64,000 nucleotides of DNA from assembly GCF_001500125.1 (NCBI RefSeq), contig NZ_LQIV01000020.1, forward strand, positions 1 to 64,000, in the 5' to 3' direction. This stretch comes from Mycobacterium sp. IS-1742. Lineage in GTDB: Bacteria; Actinomycetota; Actinomycetes; Mycobacteriales; Mycobacteriaceae. A program made the translations under genes and the position numbers. Position 1 is the first letter of the stretch. Each line of letters starts with the position of its first letter. The notes under the pieces are model-generated. The model was not told the DNA's origin and did no database searches. It saw only the letters and a program-made list of their open reading frames with translations. Positions 1 to 8,650 of this stretch are shown here, in pieces.

Positions 1-139
1 CCCGGGCGGCCCCGGGGGCGCGGGGGGCGCGGGGGGGGGGGGGGGGGGGGGGCGGGGGGCCGGTGGCGAGGCCCGCGGTCATCACCGCCGCGCCGACGAC
101 CGTCGCGGTTCCTGCCAGGATTCTGCTGAGCACGCCCAC
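1..139 (-). CDS. Truncated secreted proline-rich protein (N-terminus only)
   Basis: A GTG at 139-137 opens a frame that runs off the window edge. It begins MGVLSRILAGTATVVGAAVM, a classic signal peptide: a short N-region with one Arg, then a hydrophobic core. Just after it, near ATG-P, the frame enters a run of about nine prolines encoded by the G/C tract. No Cys lipobox is visible. No family can be assigned from 46 codons. The proline run depends on the exact length of the G tract, which may be a sequencing artefact. An ATG at 144 lies in another frame. Confidence 0.45.
   Translation of the reverse strand, partial: MGVLSRILAGTATVVGAAVMTAGLATGPPPPPPPPPRAPRAPGAAR
31..52. repeat. 22-base G homopolymer near the window edge
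   Basis: Twenty-two consecutive G bases, followed by C and six more G. The first 60 bases contain only G and C. Such a run is unusual even in mycobacterial DNA and sits at the very edge, so it may be an assembly or base-calling artefact. In the minus frame of the adjacent truncated gene it would encode a polyproline stretch. Confidence 0.8.
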
Positions 140-292
140 ACCATATGTGCCGGGGTCGCGGCGCGCAGCGGCTGACTGCTTCATGGCTTGATCATCGGCG
201 GGTGCGCGGCGTTCGTTTCGCCGAATGTGAACCCTCTGCGATTTCGCGGACGATTTCTCGCAGCGAGTTCACACTCGGCGTGACACCACAGG

Positions 293-1174
<882 letters not shown>

Positions 1175-1237
1175 CTACCTCCTCGTGAGTCTTCGCTGAT
1201 CCAACGCTGCATACCGCCGTCTGGGTTCCGGCGAGAT

Positions 1238-2245
1238 TCAGCCGTGCCGGGTGATCGTGTAGTCGACCAGCGACGCCAGCGCCTGGCGCCCGGGCACGTC
1301 CGGGAGCGCCGCCAGCTCGTCACGGGCCTGCTGCGCGTAGCGGGTGACGGTGGACTTGGCCTGCTCCATGCCTGGTGAGCGGCGCAGCAGACGCAGCGCT
1401 TCGGCCAGATCGGCGTCGTTGTCGACGGGCCGGGCGAGCAGTTCGCGCAACCGGTCGGCGTCGGGACCGGACTCCCGCAACGCGTACAGCACCGGCAGAG
1501 TGTGAACACCCTCACGCAGGTCGGTGCCCGGAACCTTGCCCGACTCGTCGGGATCGCTGTCGATGTCGATGATGTCGTCGGAGATCTGGAACGCCGTGCC
1601 GACGATGCCGCCCAGGCGCGAGAGCCGCTCGATCTGGGCGTCGTCGGCACCGGAGAAGGTCGCCCCGAACCGGCCGGACGCCGCGATCAGGCACGCGGTC
1701 TTCTCGTAGACCACCTTGAGGTAGTGCTCGATCTCGTCGACACCCTCGACGGCGCCGCGCGTCTCCCGCATCTGGCCGGTGACCAGCTGGGCGAACGTGT
1801 CGGCGATGATCCGCACCGCCTCGGGTCCGAGCCTCGACACCAGCCGCGAGGCGGTGGCGAACAGATAGTCGCCCGCCAGGATCGCGATGTTGTTGCCCCA
1901 GCGGGCGTTGGCGCTCGGCGCCCCACGCCGAACCTGCGCCTCGTCCATGACGTCGTCGTGGTAGAGCGTGGCCAGGTGCACCAGCTCGATCACCGAGCCG
2001 GCCACCGTCACCTGCCACGCGTTCGGATCGGGGCCCAGCTGCGCCGACAACACCGTGAACAGCGGACGGAACCGCTTGCCGCCGGCCTGGAAGAGGTGCT
2101 GGACGGCCTCGGCCATCAGCTCGTCGGCCTTGCCCAGCTCGGTGGACATCAGATCCTCGATGCGGGCGACTCCGGCGCGGACTTCGGCCGCGAAGGCCGC
2201 GTCACCGAAATCCACGCCCGCCACCACAGTCGCCGGTGTCCTCAC
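1238..2245 (-). CDS. grcC1: Polyprenyl diphosphate synthase (GrcC1-like)
   Basis: Trans-isoprenyl diphosphate synthase that condenses isopentenyl diphosphate onto an allylic primer. Both Asp-rich motifs are present: HDDVMDE at about residues 96-102 and SDDIID at about 222-227, plus the GGKRFRP substrate motif. Starting at the GTG at 2245 gives 335 aa, which I recall as the length of M. tuberculosis GrcC1 (Rv0562). A TTG at 2266 would add seven residues but would overlap the divergent menJ start. The adjacent menJ and the menaquinone genes of this window suggest the menaquinone tail as product, which is inference. Confidence 0.88.
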   Translation of the reverse strand: MRTPATVVAGVDFGDAAFAAEVRAGVARIEDLMSTELGKADELMAEAVQHLFQAGGKRFRPLFTVLSAQLGPDPNAWQVTVAGSVIELVHLATLYHDDVMDEAQVRRGAPSANARWGNNIAILAGDYLFATASRLVSRLGPEAVRIIADTFAQLVTGQMRETRGAVEGVDEIEHYLKVVYEKTACLIAASGRFGATFSGADDAQIERLSRLGGIVGTAFQISDDIIDIDSDPDESGKVPGTDLREGVHTLPVLYALRESGPDADRLRELLARPVDNDADLAEALRLLRRSPGMEQAKSTVTRYAQQARDELAALPDVPGRQALASLVDYTITRHG

Positions 2246-2265
2246 CCTGCCAACATACTGTGACA
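2246..2265. promoter_or_regulatory. Compact divergent promoter between grcC1 and menJ
   Basis: Only 20 bases separate the two divergent start codons. The segment holds the AT-rich core CATACTGTG, which can serve as a -10 element on either strand. No ribosome site precedes the menJ ATG, so at least that mRNA is probably leaderless, as is common in mycobacteria. The two promoters must overlap, which implies coupled control. Confidence 0.5.
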
Positions 2266-3486
2266 ATGAAGACCCGGGCGGATGTGGTCGTTGTCGGCGC
2301 CGGACCTGCGGGTTCGTCGGCCGCGGCGTGGGCGGCGCGCGCCGGCCGCGACGTGTTGGTGATCGATTCCGCCCAGTTCCCGCGCGACAAGGCCTGCGGT
2401 GACGGGCTGACCCCCCGGGCGGTCGCCGAACTCGAACGCCTCGGACTCGGGCCGTGGCTGGACACCCGCATCCGCCACCGCGGTCTGCGCATGTCGGGTT
2501 TCGGTGCGGACGTGGAGGTCCCCTGGCCCGGGCCGTCGTTCCCGTCCACGGGCAGCGCGGTGCCGCGCACCGAACTCGACGACCGGATCCGTTCCGTCGC
2601 CGCCGACGACGGCGCCAAGATGCTGCTCGGCGCCAAAGCGGTTGACGTCCGGCATGATTCGTCCGGCCGCGTCGACACGCTGGTGCTCGACTCGGGTGCG
2701 GAGGTCGGGGTCGGGACGTTGATCGTCGCCGACGGGGCGCGGTCCACCCTGGGCCGGACGCTCGGCCGACGGTGGCATCAGCAGACCGTCTACGGCGTCG
2801 CGGTGCGCGGATACCTCGCCAGCCCGCGCAGCCACGAACCGTGGATCACCTCACATCTCGAGTTGCGCTCCCCCGAGGGCAAGGTGCTGCCCGGGTACGG
2901 CTGGATCTTCCCGCTGGGAAACGGCGAGGTGAACATCGGCGTCGGCGCCCTGGCCACCGAGAAACGGCCCGCCGACGCGGCACTGCGCCCGCTGATGTCG
3001 TACTACACGGCGCTGCGCCGTGAGGAGTGGGGCTTCGACGGCGAGCCCCGCGCACCGCTGTCCGCCCTGCTGCCCATGGGTGGCGCGGTCTCCGGAGTCG
3101 CCGGCCCGAACTGGATGCTGATCGGCGACGCGGCCGCGTGCGTGAACCCGCTCAACGGGGAGGGCATCGACTACGGGCTGGAGACCGGCCGCCTGGCCGT
3201 CGATCTGCTCGGCGCCGACGACCTCTCCCAGGCGTGGCCCGCTGTGCTGGGTGAGCATTACGCCCGGGGTTTCTCCGTCGCCCGCAGGTTGGCATTGCTG
3301 CTCACGCTGCCGAAGTTCCTGCCGGTGACCGGTCCCGTGGCGATGCGGTCGACGACGCTGATGCGCATCGCGGTCCGGGTGATGGGCAACCTGGTGACCG
3401 ACGAGGACGCCGACTGGATCGCCCGCGTGTGGCGGGCGGGCGGTCTCGCCTCACGCGGGCTGGACGCCCGCAAGCCCTTCAGCTGA
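2266..3486 (+). CDS. menJ: Menaquinone isoprenoid reductase MenJ (geranylgeranyl reductase family)
   Basis: FAD-dependent reductase of 406 aa (Rv0561c is about 408 aa). The FAD-binding GAGPAGSSAA motif is at residues 10-19, followed by the CGDGLTPRAV motif typical of geranylgeranyl reductases. A GDAAACVNPLNGEGI segment near the middle is the second FAD contact. MenJ saturates one double bond of the menaquinone-9 side chain. It starts at ATG 2266 with no visible ribosome site and diverges from grcC1. Its stop overlaps that of the convergent small membrane gene by 8 bases. Confidence 0.9.
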   Translation: MKTRADVVVVGAGPAGSSAAAWAARAGRDVLVIDSAQFPRDKACGDGLTPRAVAELERLGLGPWLDTRIRHRGLRMSGFGADVEVPWPGPSFPSTGSAVPRTELDDRIRSVAADDGAKMLLGAKAVDVRHDSSGRVDTLVLDSGAEVGVGTLIVADGARSTLGRTLGRRWHQQTVYGVAVRGYLASPRSHEPWITSHLELRSPEGKVLPGYGWIFPLGNGEVNIGVGALATEKRPADAALRPLMSYYTALRREEWGFDGEPRAPLSALLPMGGAVSGVAGPNWMLIGDAAACVNPLNGEGIDYGLETGRLAVDLLGADDLSQAWPAVLGEHYARGFSVARRLALLLTLPKFLPVTGPVAMRSTTLMRIAVRVMGNLVTDEDADWIARVWRAGGLASRGLDARKPFS

Positions 3487-3706
3487 TCGTGCGCCCGCGT
3501 CGCTGATCGTCGTCCGAGCGGGTCCCGTCGGTCAGCGCGAGTGCGATGAGGATGTCGGCGGTGGTGATGAACAACCCGAACCAGTACGCCCACTTCATCG
3601 ACGGATCGGGCTGGGTGGCGAAATACAGGATGAGGAAGATCGGACCCACGATCCCGAAGACGAACATCATCGCCTGGAACCGCACGTACCGCCAGAACGT
3701 CTGCAT
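3479..3706 (-). CDS. Small two-segment membrane protein
   Basis: 75 aa with two clear membrane helices: MMFVFGIVGPIFLILYFA at about residues 12-29 and WFGLFITTADILIALAL at about 40-56, then a polar Arg/Asp-rich tail. The ATG at 3706 is preceded by GGGAG at a good distance. A conserved mycobacterial small membrane protein, but I recognise no function. It lies head-to-tail against menJ and diverges from the next gene. Confidence 0.75.
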   Translation of the reverse strand: MQTFWRYVRFQAMMFVFGIVGPIFLILYFATQPDPSMKWAYWFGLFITTADILIALALTDGTRSDDDQRRGRTIS

Positions 3707-3747
3707 CCGCACTCCCGCCACCGGTGTGGGGCAGCATATCCCGGAAG

Positions 3748-4188
3748 ATGACGGACATGGTGGCGGTGTACCGGGCGCCGATGCGCTCACGCGACGACGG
3801 CATCGACGTCGCGCAGACGATCGAGCGGGCCCGCCGGCTCGGGGTGGCCGGCTTCGGCGAACTCGGGGTCGACGAGGACCGCCTCGCCCGCCGCATCGCC
3901 CGGTTCGCCGACGCCCCCGACGGCGCCCTGGTCTGGACGCGCGACCCCGAAGGCCTGTTCTGGTTGGGCCGCCTCGACGGGCCGTACCGGCGCGACGGCA
4001 CGCGGGCCGCAACGGCCGTCGACCTGGTGCACGTCCGCCCGTGCCGGTGGCTGTCCGCTCCGCTGCTCGAACCCGAGGTGCCGTCGGCGGTGCTCGCGAC
4101 GTACCGCCGCGGCGGGCGCAACTTCCAACAGACCCACGATTCGGCGGTCGGCGTCGAAAGCCTGCGCCTGTGGACGTCCCGCTCCTGA
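3748..4188 (+). CDS. Conserved hypothetical protein, PUA-like region possible
   Basis: 146 aa, soluble. The middle reads ALVWTRDPEGLFWLGRLDGP and continues into a DLVHVRPCRW segment. This pattern (aromatic-rich strand, glycine turn, VRP-W) recalls small PUA/EVE-like or restriction-associated domains, but that is only an impression. The start could be ATG 3748 or ATG 3757; a GGAAG lies just upstream and fits 3757 slightly better. Single gene, 69 bases upstream of the phospholipase-like gene. Confidence 0.65.
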   Translation: MTDMVAVYRAPMRSRDDGIDVAQTIERARRLGVAGFGELGVDEDRLARRIARFADAPDGALVWTRDPEGLFWLGRLDGPYRRDGTRAATAVDLVHVRPCRWLSAPLLEPEVPSAVLATYRRGGRNFQQTHDSAVGVESLRLWTSRS

Positions 4189-4257
4189 AACTCCCTGCGC
4201 CGCAGGCGAATCCGGATTCATGAGGTCACCGCGGGCCGATCGGGGCACAATTCAGAG

Positions 4258-6450
4258 GTGCCGAGCCCACAGGACGGACCCGCGTTCGGGGTGGTGTGCG
4301 ATGTCGACGGAGTCCTGACGATCACCCATGTGCGCAGGCAGTGGGGCCGGGTGCGGGCGCTCCTGAACCGCAGTCCTCGCGACCGCCGGTCGGTGCTGGG
4401 TATGCCGCACCTCGTCCGGCATCTCGCCCAGTCCGAACTCGACCCGGCCGTGTTCTACCTGACCGCGGCCCCCGATCTGTCGGCACAGGTGATCTCCGAA
4501 GCGCTCGACAACGCCGGTTATCCGACCGGAACCACGCTGACCGCCGGCGGCGACCTCGCCCCGGGCTGGCTCGTCGGTCGGAGTCTGGCGACCAAACGGG
4601 CGGCGCTCGACCGGCTGGCCGACCAACATCCGCACCGGCGGTGGATCCTGCTGGGCGACGACGCCGGAGCCGATCCCGAGCTGTTCGCCGGATTCGCACG
4701 CCGCCATCCCGGCCGGGTCGCGGTGATCGCGCTGCGGCAGGACCGCCTGCAGCCCTCGCGGCCGCAGCTCGGTGACGACCTGCCCGGCGTCCGGGTGGTC
4801 GCGGCGCCCAACGCCGAGGAGATGCTGCCGTCGCTCAACGCGGCCCTCGGCCTGCGCACACGGCGGCACACCGCCGTCAACGGCTGGTTTCTCACGGCCG
4901 CGGAACGCGGAAACGACGCCACCCTGCTACGGGCCTGGACGACGCAGAACGCGGTCCGGCCGCTCGTCCACGGGTGCACATACTTCGGCGCGCTCGCCGA
5001 GGCGTTGGCCGGCGCCGGCGCCGGCGACGTAGTCCTGATCGCCGGGTGGCGTGCCGACGCCGACGAGTTGCTCACCGGTGACGGGCCGACGGTCGCCGAG
5101 GCGCTCACCGCGGGTGCGCGCCGCGGGGCGCTGGTCCGCGCGCTGCTGTGGCGCGCGCACCTCGACGCCCTCGGCTACCACCTGCCGCAGAACCGCCACT
5201 TCGCCACCACCATGGCAGCCGCCGGTGTGACAGTGCTTCTCGACCAACGCATCCGGGCACTCGGCAGCCACCACCAGAAGGCCGTGGTGATCCGCTACGC
5301 CGGGCGCCCCGCCGAGGACGTGGCGTTCGTCGGGGGGATCGACCTGGACCGCGGCAGCCGCGACGGCATCGACCACCGCGGTGACCCGCAACCCGATTCG
5401 TCCGACGACCTCTACGGCCCCACCCCGGCCCGCCACGATCTGCAACTGGAGGTGCGTGGACCCGCCGTCCGCGAGATCGAAGAGGTGTTCCGCGAGCGGT
5501 GGGCCGATCCCGCCCCGGTCAGCCGGTTGCCGTGGCACGTCGTCTCGGACCTCTTCTACGGCACACCCAGAACCGCGACACCGCTGCCCGAACCTTTTCC
5601 GGATCCACCGGCCGCCGGCCCGTGCGCGGTGCAACTCCTGCGCACCTACCCGCGTCGCCGGCCCGCGTACCCGTTCGCACCGATGGGGGAACGCAGCGTC
5701 GCGCGTGCGTACGCCAAGGCGCTGCGGCGTGCGCGGCGACTGATCTACCTCGAAGACCAGTATCTGTGGTCGGTCGACGTGGCGCGCATCTTCGCCGCCG
5801 CGCTGCGCCGCTCACCGCAGCTGCACCTGATCGCGGTGGTCCCGCGCCGCGTCGACCAGAAGGTGGCGACCCGCGCCGCCGAGATGGGCCAGCTCGAGGC
5901 GATGGCGATGGTGCGGGCCGCCGGAGGTGACCGCGTCCAGATCTTCGACATCGAGAACGACGAGGGCCGGCCGATCTACATCCACGCCAAGGTGTGCGTC
6001 GTCGACGACGTGTGGGCGGTGGTGGGCAGCAACAACCTCAACAACCGTTCCTGGACCCATGATTCGGAGTTGGCGGCCGCGGTGATCGACGACGAACGCG
6101 ACCCGCGGGAACCGCTGGATCCGGGCGGGTTGGGTGACGGAGCGAGGCTGTTCGCCCGCCGGCTGCGGCTCGACCTGATGCGCGAACACCTCGCCCTCGA
6201 CACCGACGAGGAGTTGCTCGACCCGGACCGGACCGCCGCCACCGTGCGGGAGCGGGCGGCGACCCTCGAGGTCTGGCACACCGACGGTCGCGGCGGGCAG
6301 CGGCCGCCGGGACGGCTGCGCCCGCACGTGCTCGATCACGACCGGGCCCGCCCGCCCGCGCGGCACCGCTGGCTGACCATCCCCGCCTACCGCATCGTGC
6401 TCGACCCCGACGGGCGACCGCCGGGAATGCGGCTGCGCCGCGCCTACTGA
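4258..6450 (+). CDS. App1-like phosphatase domain fused to phospholipase D domains
   Basis: 730 aa. The N-terminus (about 1-190) has CDVDGVLT at about residues 14-21 and WILLGDD further on. This resembles the DxDxT phosphatase core of App1/DUF2183 lipid phosphatases. The rest is phospholipase D superfamily with two HKD motifs: HQKAVVI with H339 and K341, and IHAKVCVVDD with H576 and K578, the latter followed by GSNNLNNRSW. No signal peptide or membrane helix is seen. The likely role is cleavage of a phospholipid followed by removal of the phosphate from the phosphatidic acid. The GTG start abuts no clear ribosome site. Confidence 0.85.
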   Translation: MPSPQDGPAFGVVCDVDGVLTITHVRRQWGRVRALLNRSPRDRRSVLGMPHLVRHLAQSELDPAVFYLTAAPDLSAQVISEALDNAGYPTGTTLTAGGDLAPGWLVGRSLATKRAALDRLADQHPHRRWILLGDDAGADPELFAGFARRHPGRVAVIALRQDRLQPSRPQLGDDLPGVRVVAAPNAEEMLPSLNAALGLRTRRHTAVNGWFLTAAERGNDATLLRAWTTQNAVRPLVHGCTYFGALAEALAGAGAGDVVLIAGWRADADELLTGDGPTVAEALTAGARRGALVRALLWRAHLDALGYHLPQNRHFATTMAAAGVTVLLDQRIRALGSHHQKAVVIRYAGRPAEDVAFVGGIDLDRGSRDGIDHRGDPQPDSSDDLYGPTPARHDLQLEVRGPAVREIEEVFRERWADPAPVSRLPWHVVSDLFYGTPRTATPLPEPFPDPPAAGPCAVQLLRTYPRRRPAYPFAPMGERSVARAYAKALRRARRLIYLEDQYLWSVDVARIFAAALRRSPQLHLIAVVPRRVDQKVATRAAEMGQLEAMAMVRAAGGDRVQIFDIENDEGRPIYIHAKVCVVDDVWAVVGSNNLNNRSWTHDSELAAAVIDDERDPREPLDPGGLGDGARLFARRLRLDLMREHLALDTDEELLDPDRTAATVRERAATLEVWHTDGRGGQRPPGRLRPHVLDHDRARPPARHRWLTIPAYRIVLDPDGRPPGMRLRRAY

Positions 6451-6472
6451 TCCCCCGTGATAGGCAGGTCGC

Positions 6473-7111
6473 GTGGACACCCAACCGCCGCTGCTGTTCG
6501 CGCTCGACCTCACCGGCACCTTCGTGTTCGGTTTGAACGGGGCGCTGACAGCGCTGCGCGCGACGCACCTCGACGTGGTGGGTGTGGTGACCCTCGGGAT
6601 GATGACGGCGTTGGGCGGCGGCGTGATCCGTGACGTCCTGATCGGGGCGATCCCTCCCGCGACGTTCGTGTACTGGGCGTACTTCGCGCTCGCGGTGGGC
6701 GGGGCGCTGATCGCGTTCGCCCTCTACCGTGCGCTGGGGCGGTGGGAGATGTCGATCACCGTGCTGGACGCGATCGGGTTGAGCGTATTCGCGGTCATCG
6801 GCACCACCAAGGCGCTGGCCTACGGCTTGGGCGTCGCTCCGGCGGTCCTGCTCGGCGTGATCACCGCCGTCGGCGGCGGCACGATCCGCGACGCCCTGGT
6901 CGGACAGGTTCCCACGGTGCTGCGCAGCGAGTTGTACGCGATCCCCGCCCTGGTGGCGGCGTCGATCACGGTCGCCGCGGTGCGGTTGGACCTCTACGGT
7001 CTGACCGCCGCGCTCGGGGCCGCGGCGGTCTGTTTCGTCATCCGGATGCTCGGCGTGCGCTACCACCTCAACGCGCCCCGCCCACCGGGATTCTCGACCG
7101 ACTCGCCGTAG
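6473..7111 (+). CDS. TRIC-type cation channel family protein (UPF0126/YadS-like)
   Basis: 212 aa, with six to seven hydrophobic segments filling the chain. Two internally similar glycine motifs, ALGGGVIRDVLIG and AVGGGTIRDALVG, mark the paired UPF0126 repeats of bacterial TRIC channels. These form trimeric K+-permeable channels in the inner membrane; the physiological role in mycobacteria is unknown. It starts at GTG 6473, 22 bases after the phospholipase-like gene, so co-transcription is likely. Confidence 0.88.
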   Translation: MDTQPPLLFALDLTGTFVFGLNGALTALRATHLDVVGVVTLGMMTALGGGVIRDVLIGAIPPATFVYWAYFALAVGGALIAFALYRALGRWEMSITVLDAIGLSVFAVIGTTKALAYGLGVAPAVLLGVITAVGGGTIRDALVGQVPTVLRSELYAIPALVAASITVAAVRLDLYGLTAALGAAAVCFVIRMLGVRYHLNAPRPPGFSTDSP

Positions 7112-7171
7112 GCCCGGCCCGGCGGCCCGCGCAGGTGTTTCGGTCGCGGCCCACCGGGGCACCGAAGAGGG

Positions 7172-7777
7172 ATGATGGACTCCCTGCTCGGCGCCCTCGG
7201 GCACGCGTGGTGGGCCTATCCGCTCCTGCTGGCGTTCTGCCTCTTCGACGCCGTCGTGCCCGTCATCCCGAGCGAGTCGGGTCTCATCACGGGCGGCATC
7301 CTCTCCGCGGACGGCGCGATGTCGCTGCCCCTGGTGATCGCGATGGCGTCGATCGGGTCGTTCGTCGGTGACAACCTCGCGTACTGGATCGGGCGGTCCG
7401 CTCAGGACCGGGCCTGCCGCTGGATCACCCGCGGGGAGAAGGGGCGCCGGGGTCTGGAGTGGGCCAAGCGGGAACTCGACGAGCACGGCGGATCGATCAT
7501 CATCGTGGCCCGGTTCATCCCCGGTGGCCGCACGCCGACGATGATCGCCTCCGGCATACTCGAGTTCCCGTATCGCCGGTTCCTGGTGTTCGACGCCATC
7601 GCCGCCGTGCTGTGGGGCAGCATCAACACGCTGATCGGCTTCGTCGGCGGGAAGGCGTTCGCCGAGAACACCATCGGCGCGTTCGCGGTGTCGTTCGGCG
7701 TGGCGCTGGCCGTGGGAGGTGCCGTCGAGGTGGTGCGCCGGGTGCGCCGCAAACCGGAGCTGGCCGAACAGCGCTAG
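7172..7777 (+). CDS. DedA family (VTT domain) membrane protein
   Basis: 201 aa. Contains the DedA signatures: E in the VIPSESGLI re-entrant segment, GDNLAYWIGR, and RFIPGGRTPTMIASG. DedA proteins are undecaprenyl-phosphate or phospholipid flippase-like transporters needed for envelope homeostasis. The start is one of two tandem ATGs (7172 or 7175) just after AGAGGG. The tail is short and basic. Same direction as the TRIC gene and the dioxygenase that follows 20 bases later. Confidence 0.9.
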   Translation: MMDSLLGALGHAWWAYPLLLAFCLFDAVVPVIPSESGLITGGILSADGAMSLPLVIAMASIGSFVGDNLAYWIGRSAQDRACRWITRGEKGRRGLEWAKRELDEHGGSIIIVARFIPGGRTPTMIASGILEFPYRRFLVFDAIAAVLWGSINTLIGFVGGKAFAENTIGAFAVSFGVALAVGGAVEVVRRVRRKPELAEQR

Positions 7778-7797
7778 CCGCGTGGGATGGTGGTCGA

Positions 7798-8646
7798 ATG
7801 GATCTGATGCCGGTGGCGTTCATCGGACACGGCAGCCCCATGAACGCGCTCGAAGTGAACCGATACACCGCGGCGTGGCGGGCGTTCGGCGAACAGGTCA
7901 CCCGTCCACGCGCGATCCTGGTGATCAGCGCGCACTGGTACATCAACGCGACGGCGGTCACGGCGATGGCGCGGCCCAGGACCATCCACGACTTCTACGG
8001 TTTCCCGCAGGAACTGTTCGACGTGCAGTACCCCGCCCCCGGACTACCCGAACTGGCCGACGAGGTCGGCGAGGTGGTGCATCCGACATGGGTGGGCGCC
8101 GACATCGACAGCTGGGGCATCGACCACGGCACCTGGTCGGTGCTGGTGCATGCCTTTCCCGACGCGTCGATACCCGTCGTCCAGCTGTCGATCAACGCCG
8201 ACAAACCGCTCGGGTACCACCTCGAACTGGGCGCGAAGCTGGCTCCACTGCGCGAGCGCGGAGTGCTCATCCTGGCCAGCGGCAACGTGGTTCACAACCT
8301 GCGGGCCATGGACTGGACACTCGACACCGGTTTCGACTGGGCCCGGCGGTTCGACGACGCCGCCAGGGAGTTGATCCTGTCGGGTCCCTCGGAGGCCGCG
8401 AGCCTGAGCCGGCACGCCGACTTCGGCATCGCGGTACCGACGCCCGACCACTTCATCCCGTGGCTGTATCTGGCGGGGTTGGCATCCACCGCCGCCGACG
8501 GTGTCGACGTGCTGGTCGACGGCTACTCGTACGGATCGCTGTCGATGACCGCCTACACGCTGGGGGCCGCGGCGGTGGCCTCCCCCGAAGCCCCTGCCGG
8601 ACAACAACAGCCGCCCCGCGCCCCCGCCGACGGCTCGAACATCTGA
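7798..8646 (+). CDS. Extradiol ring-cleavage dioxygenase, DOPA dioxygenase type (YgiD-like)
   Basis: 282 aa, LigB superfamily. Metal-site motifs are visible: FIGHGSPMNAL near residue 10, SAHWY near 48, and HNL in the SGNVVHNLRAMDW segment. DHGTWSVL supplies the catalytic region. E. coli YgiD (about 270 aa) opens the ring of L-DOPA at the 4,5 position; the true substrate here is not known. The C-terminal 20 residues are Ala/Pro/Gln-rich and unstructured. It starts at ATG 7798. Convergent with the FAD oxidoreductase, with stops 4 bases apart. Confidence 0.88.
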   Translation: MDLMPVAFIGHGSPMNALEVNRYTAAWRAFGEQVTRPRAILVISAHWYINATAVTAMARPRTIHDFYGFPQELFDVQYPAPGLPELADEVGEVVHPTWVGADIDSWGIDHGTWSVLVHAFPDASIPVVQLSINADKPLGYHLELGAKLAPLRERGVLILASGNVVHNLRAMDWTLDTGFDWARRFDDAARELILSGPSEAASLSRHADFGIAVPTPDHFIPWLYLAGLASTAADGVDVLVDGYSYGSLSMTAYTLGAAAVASPEAPAGQQQPPRAPADGSNI

Positions 8647-8650
8647 GGCG

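Noticed and set aside
2236..2265. N-terminal extension of MenJ from an upstream start
   Set aside because: It would overlap the grcC1 start and adds residues before the FAD motif that are not typical of the family.
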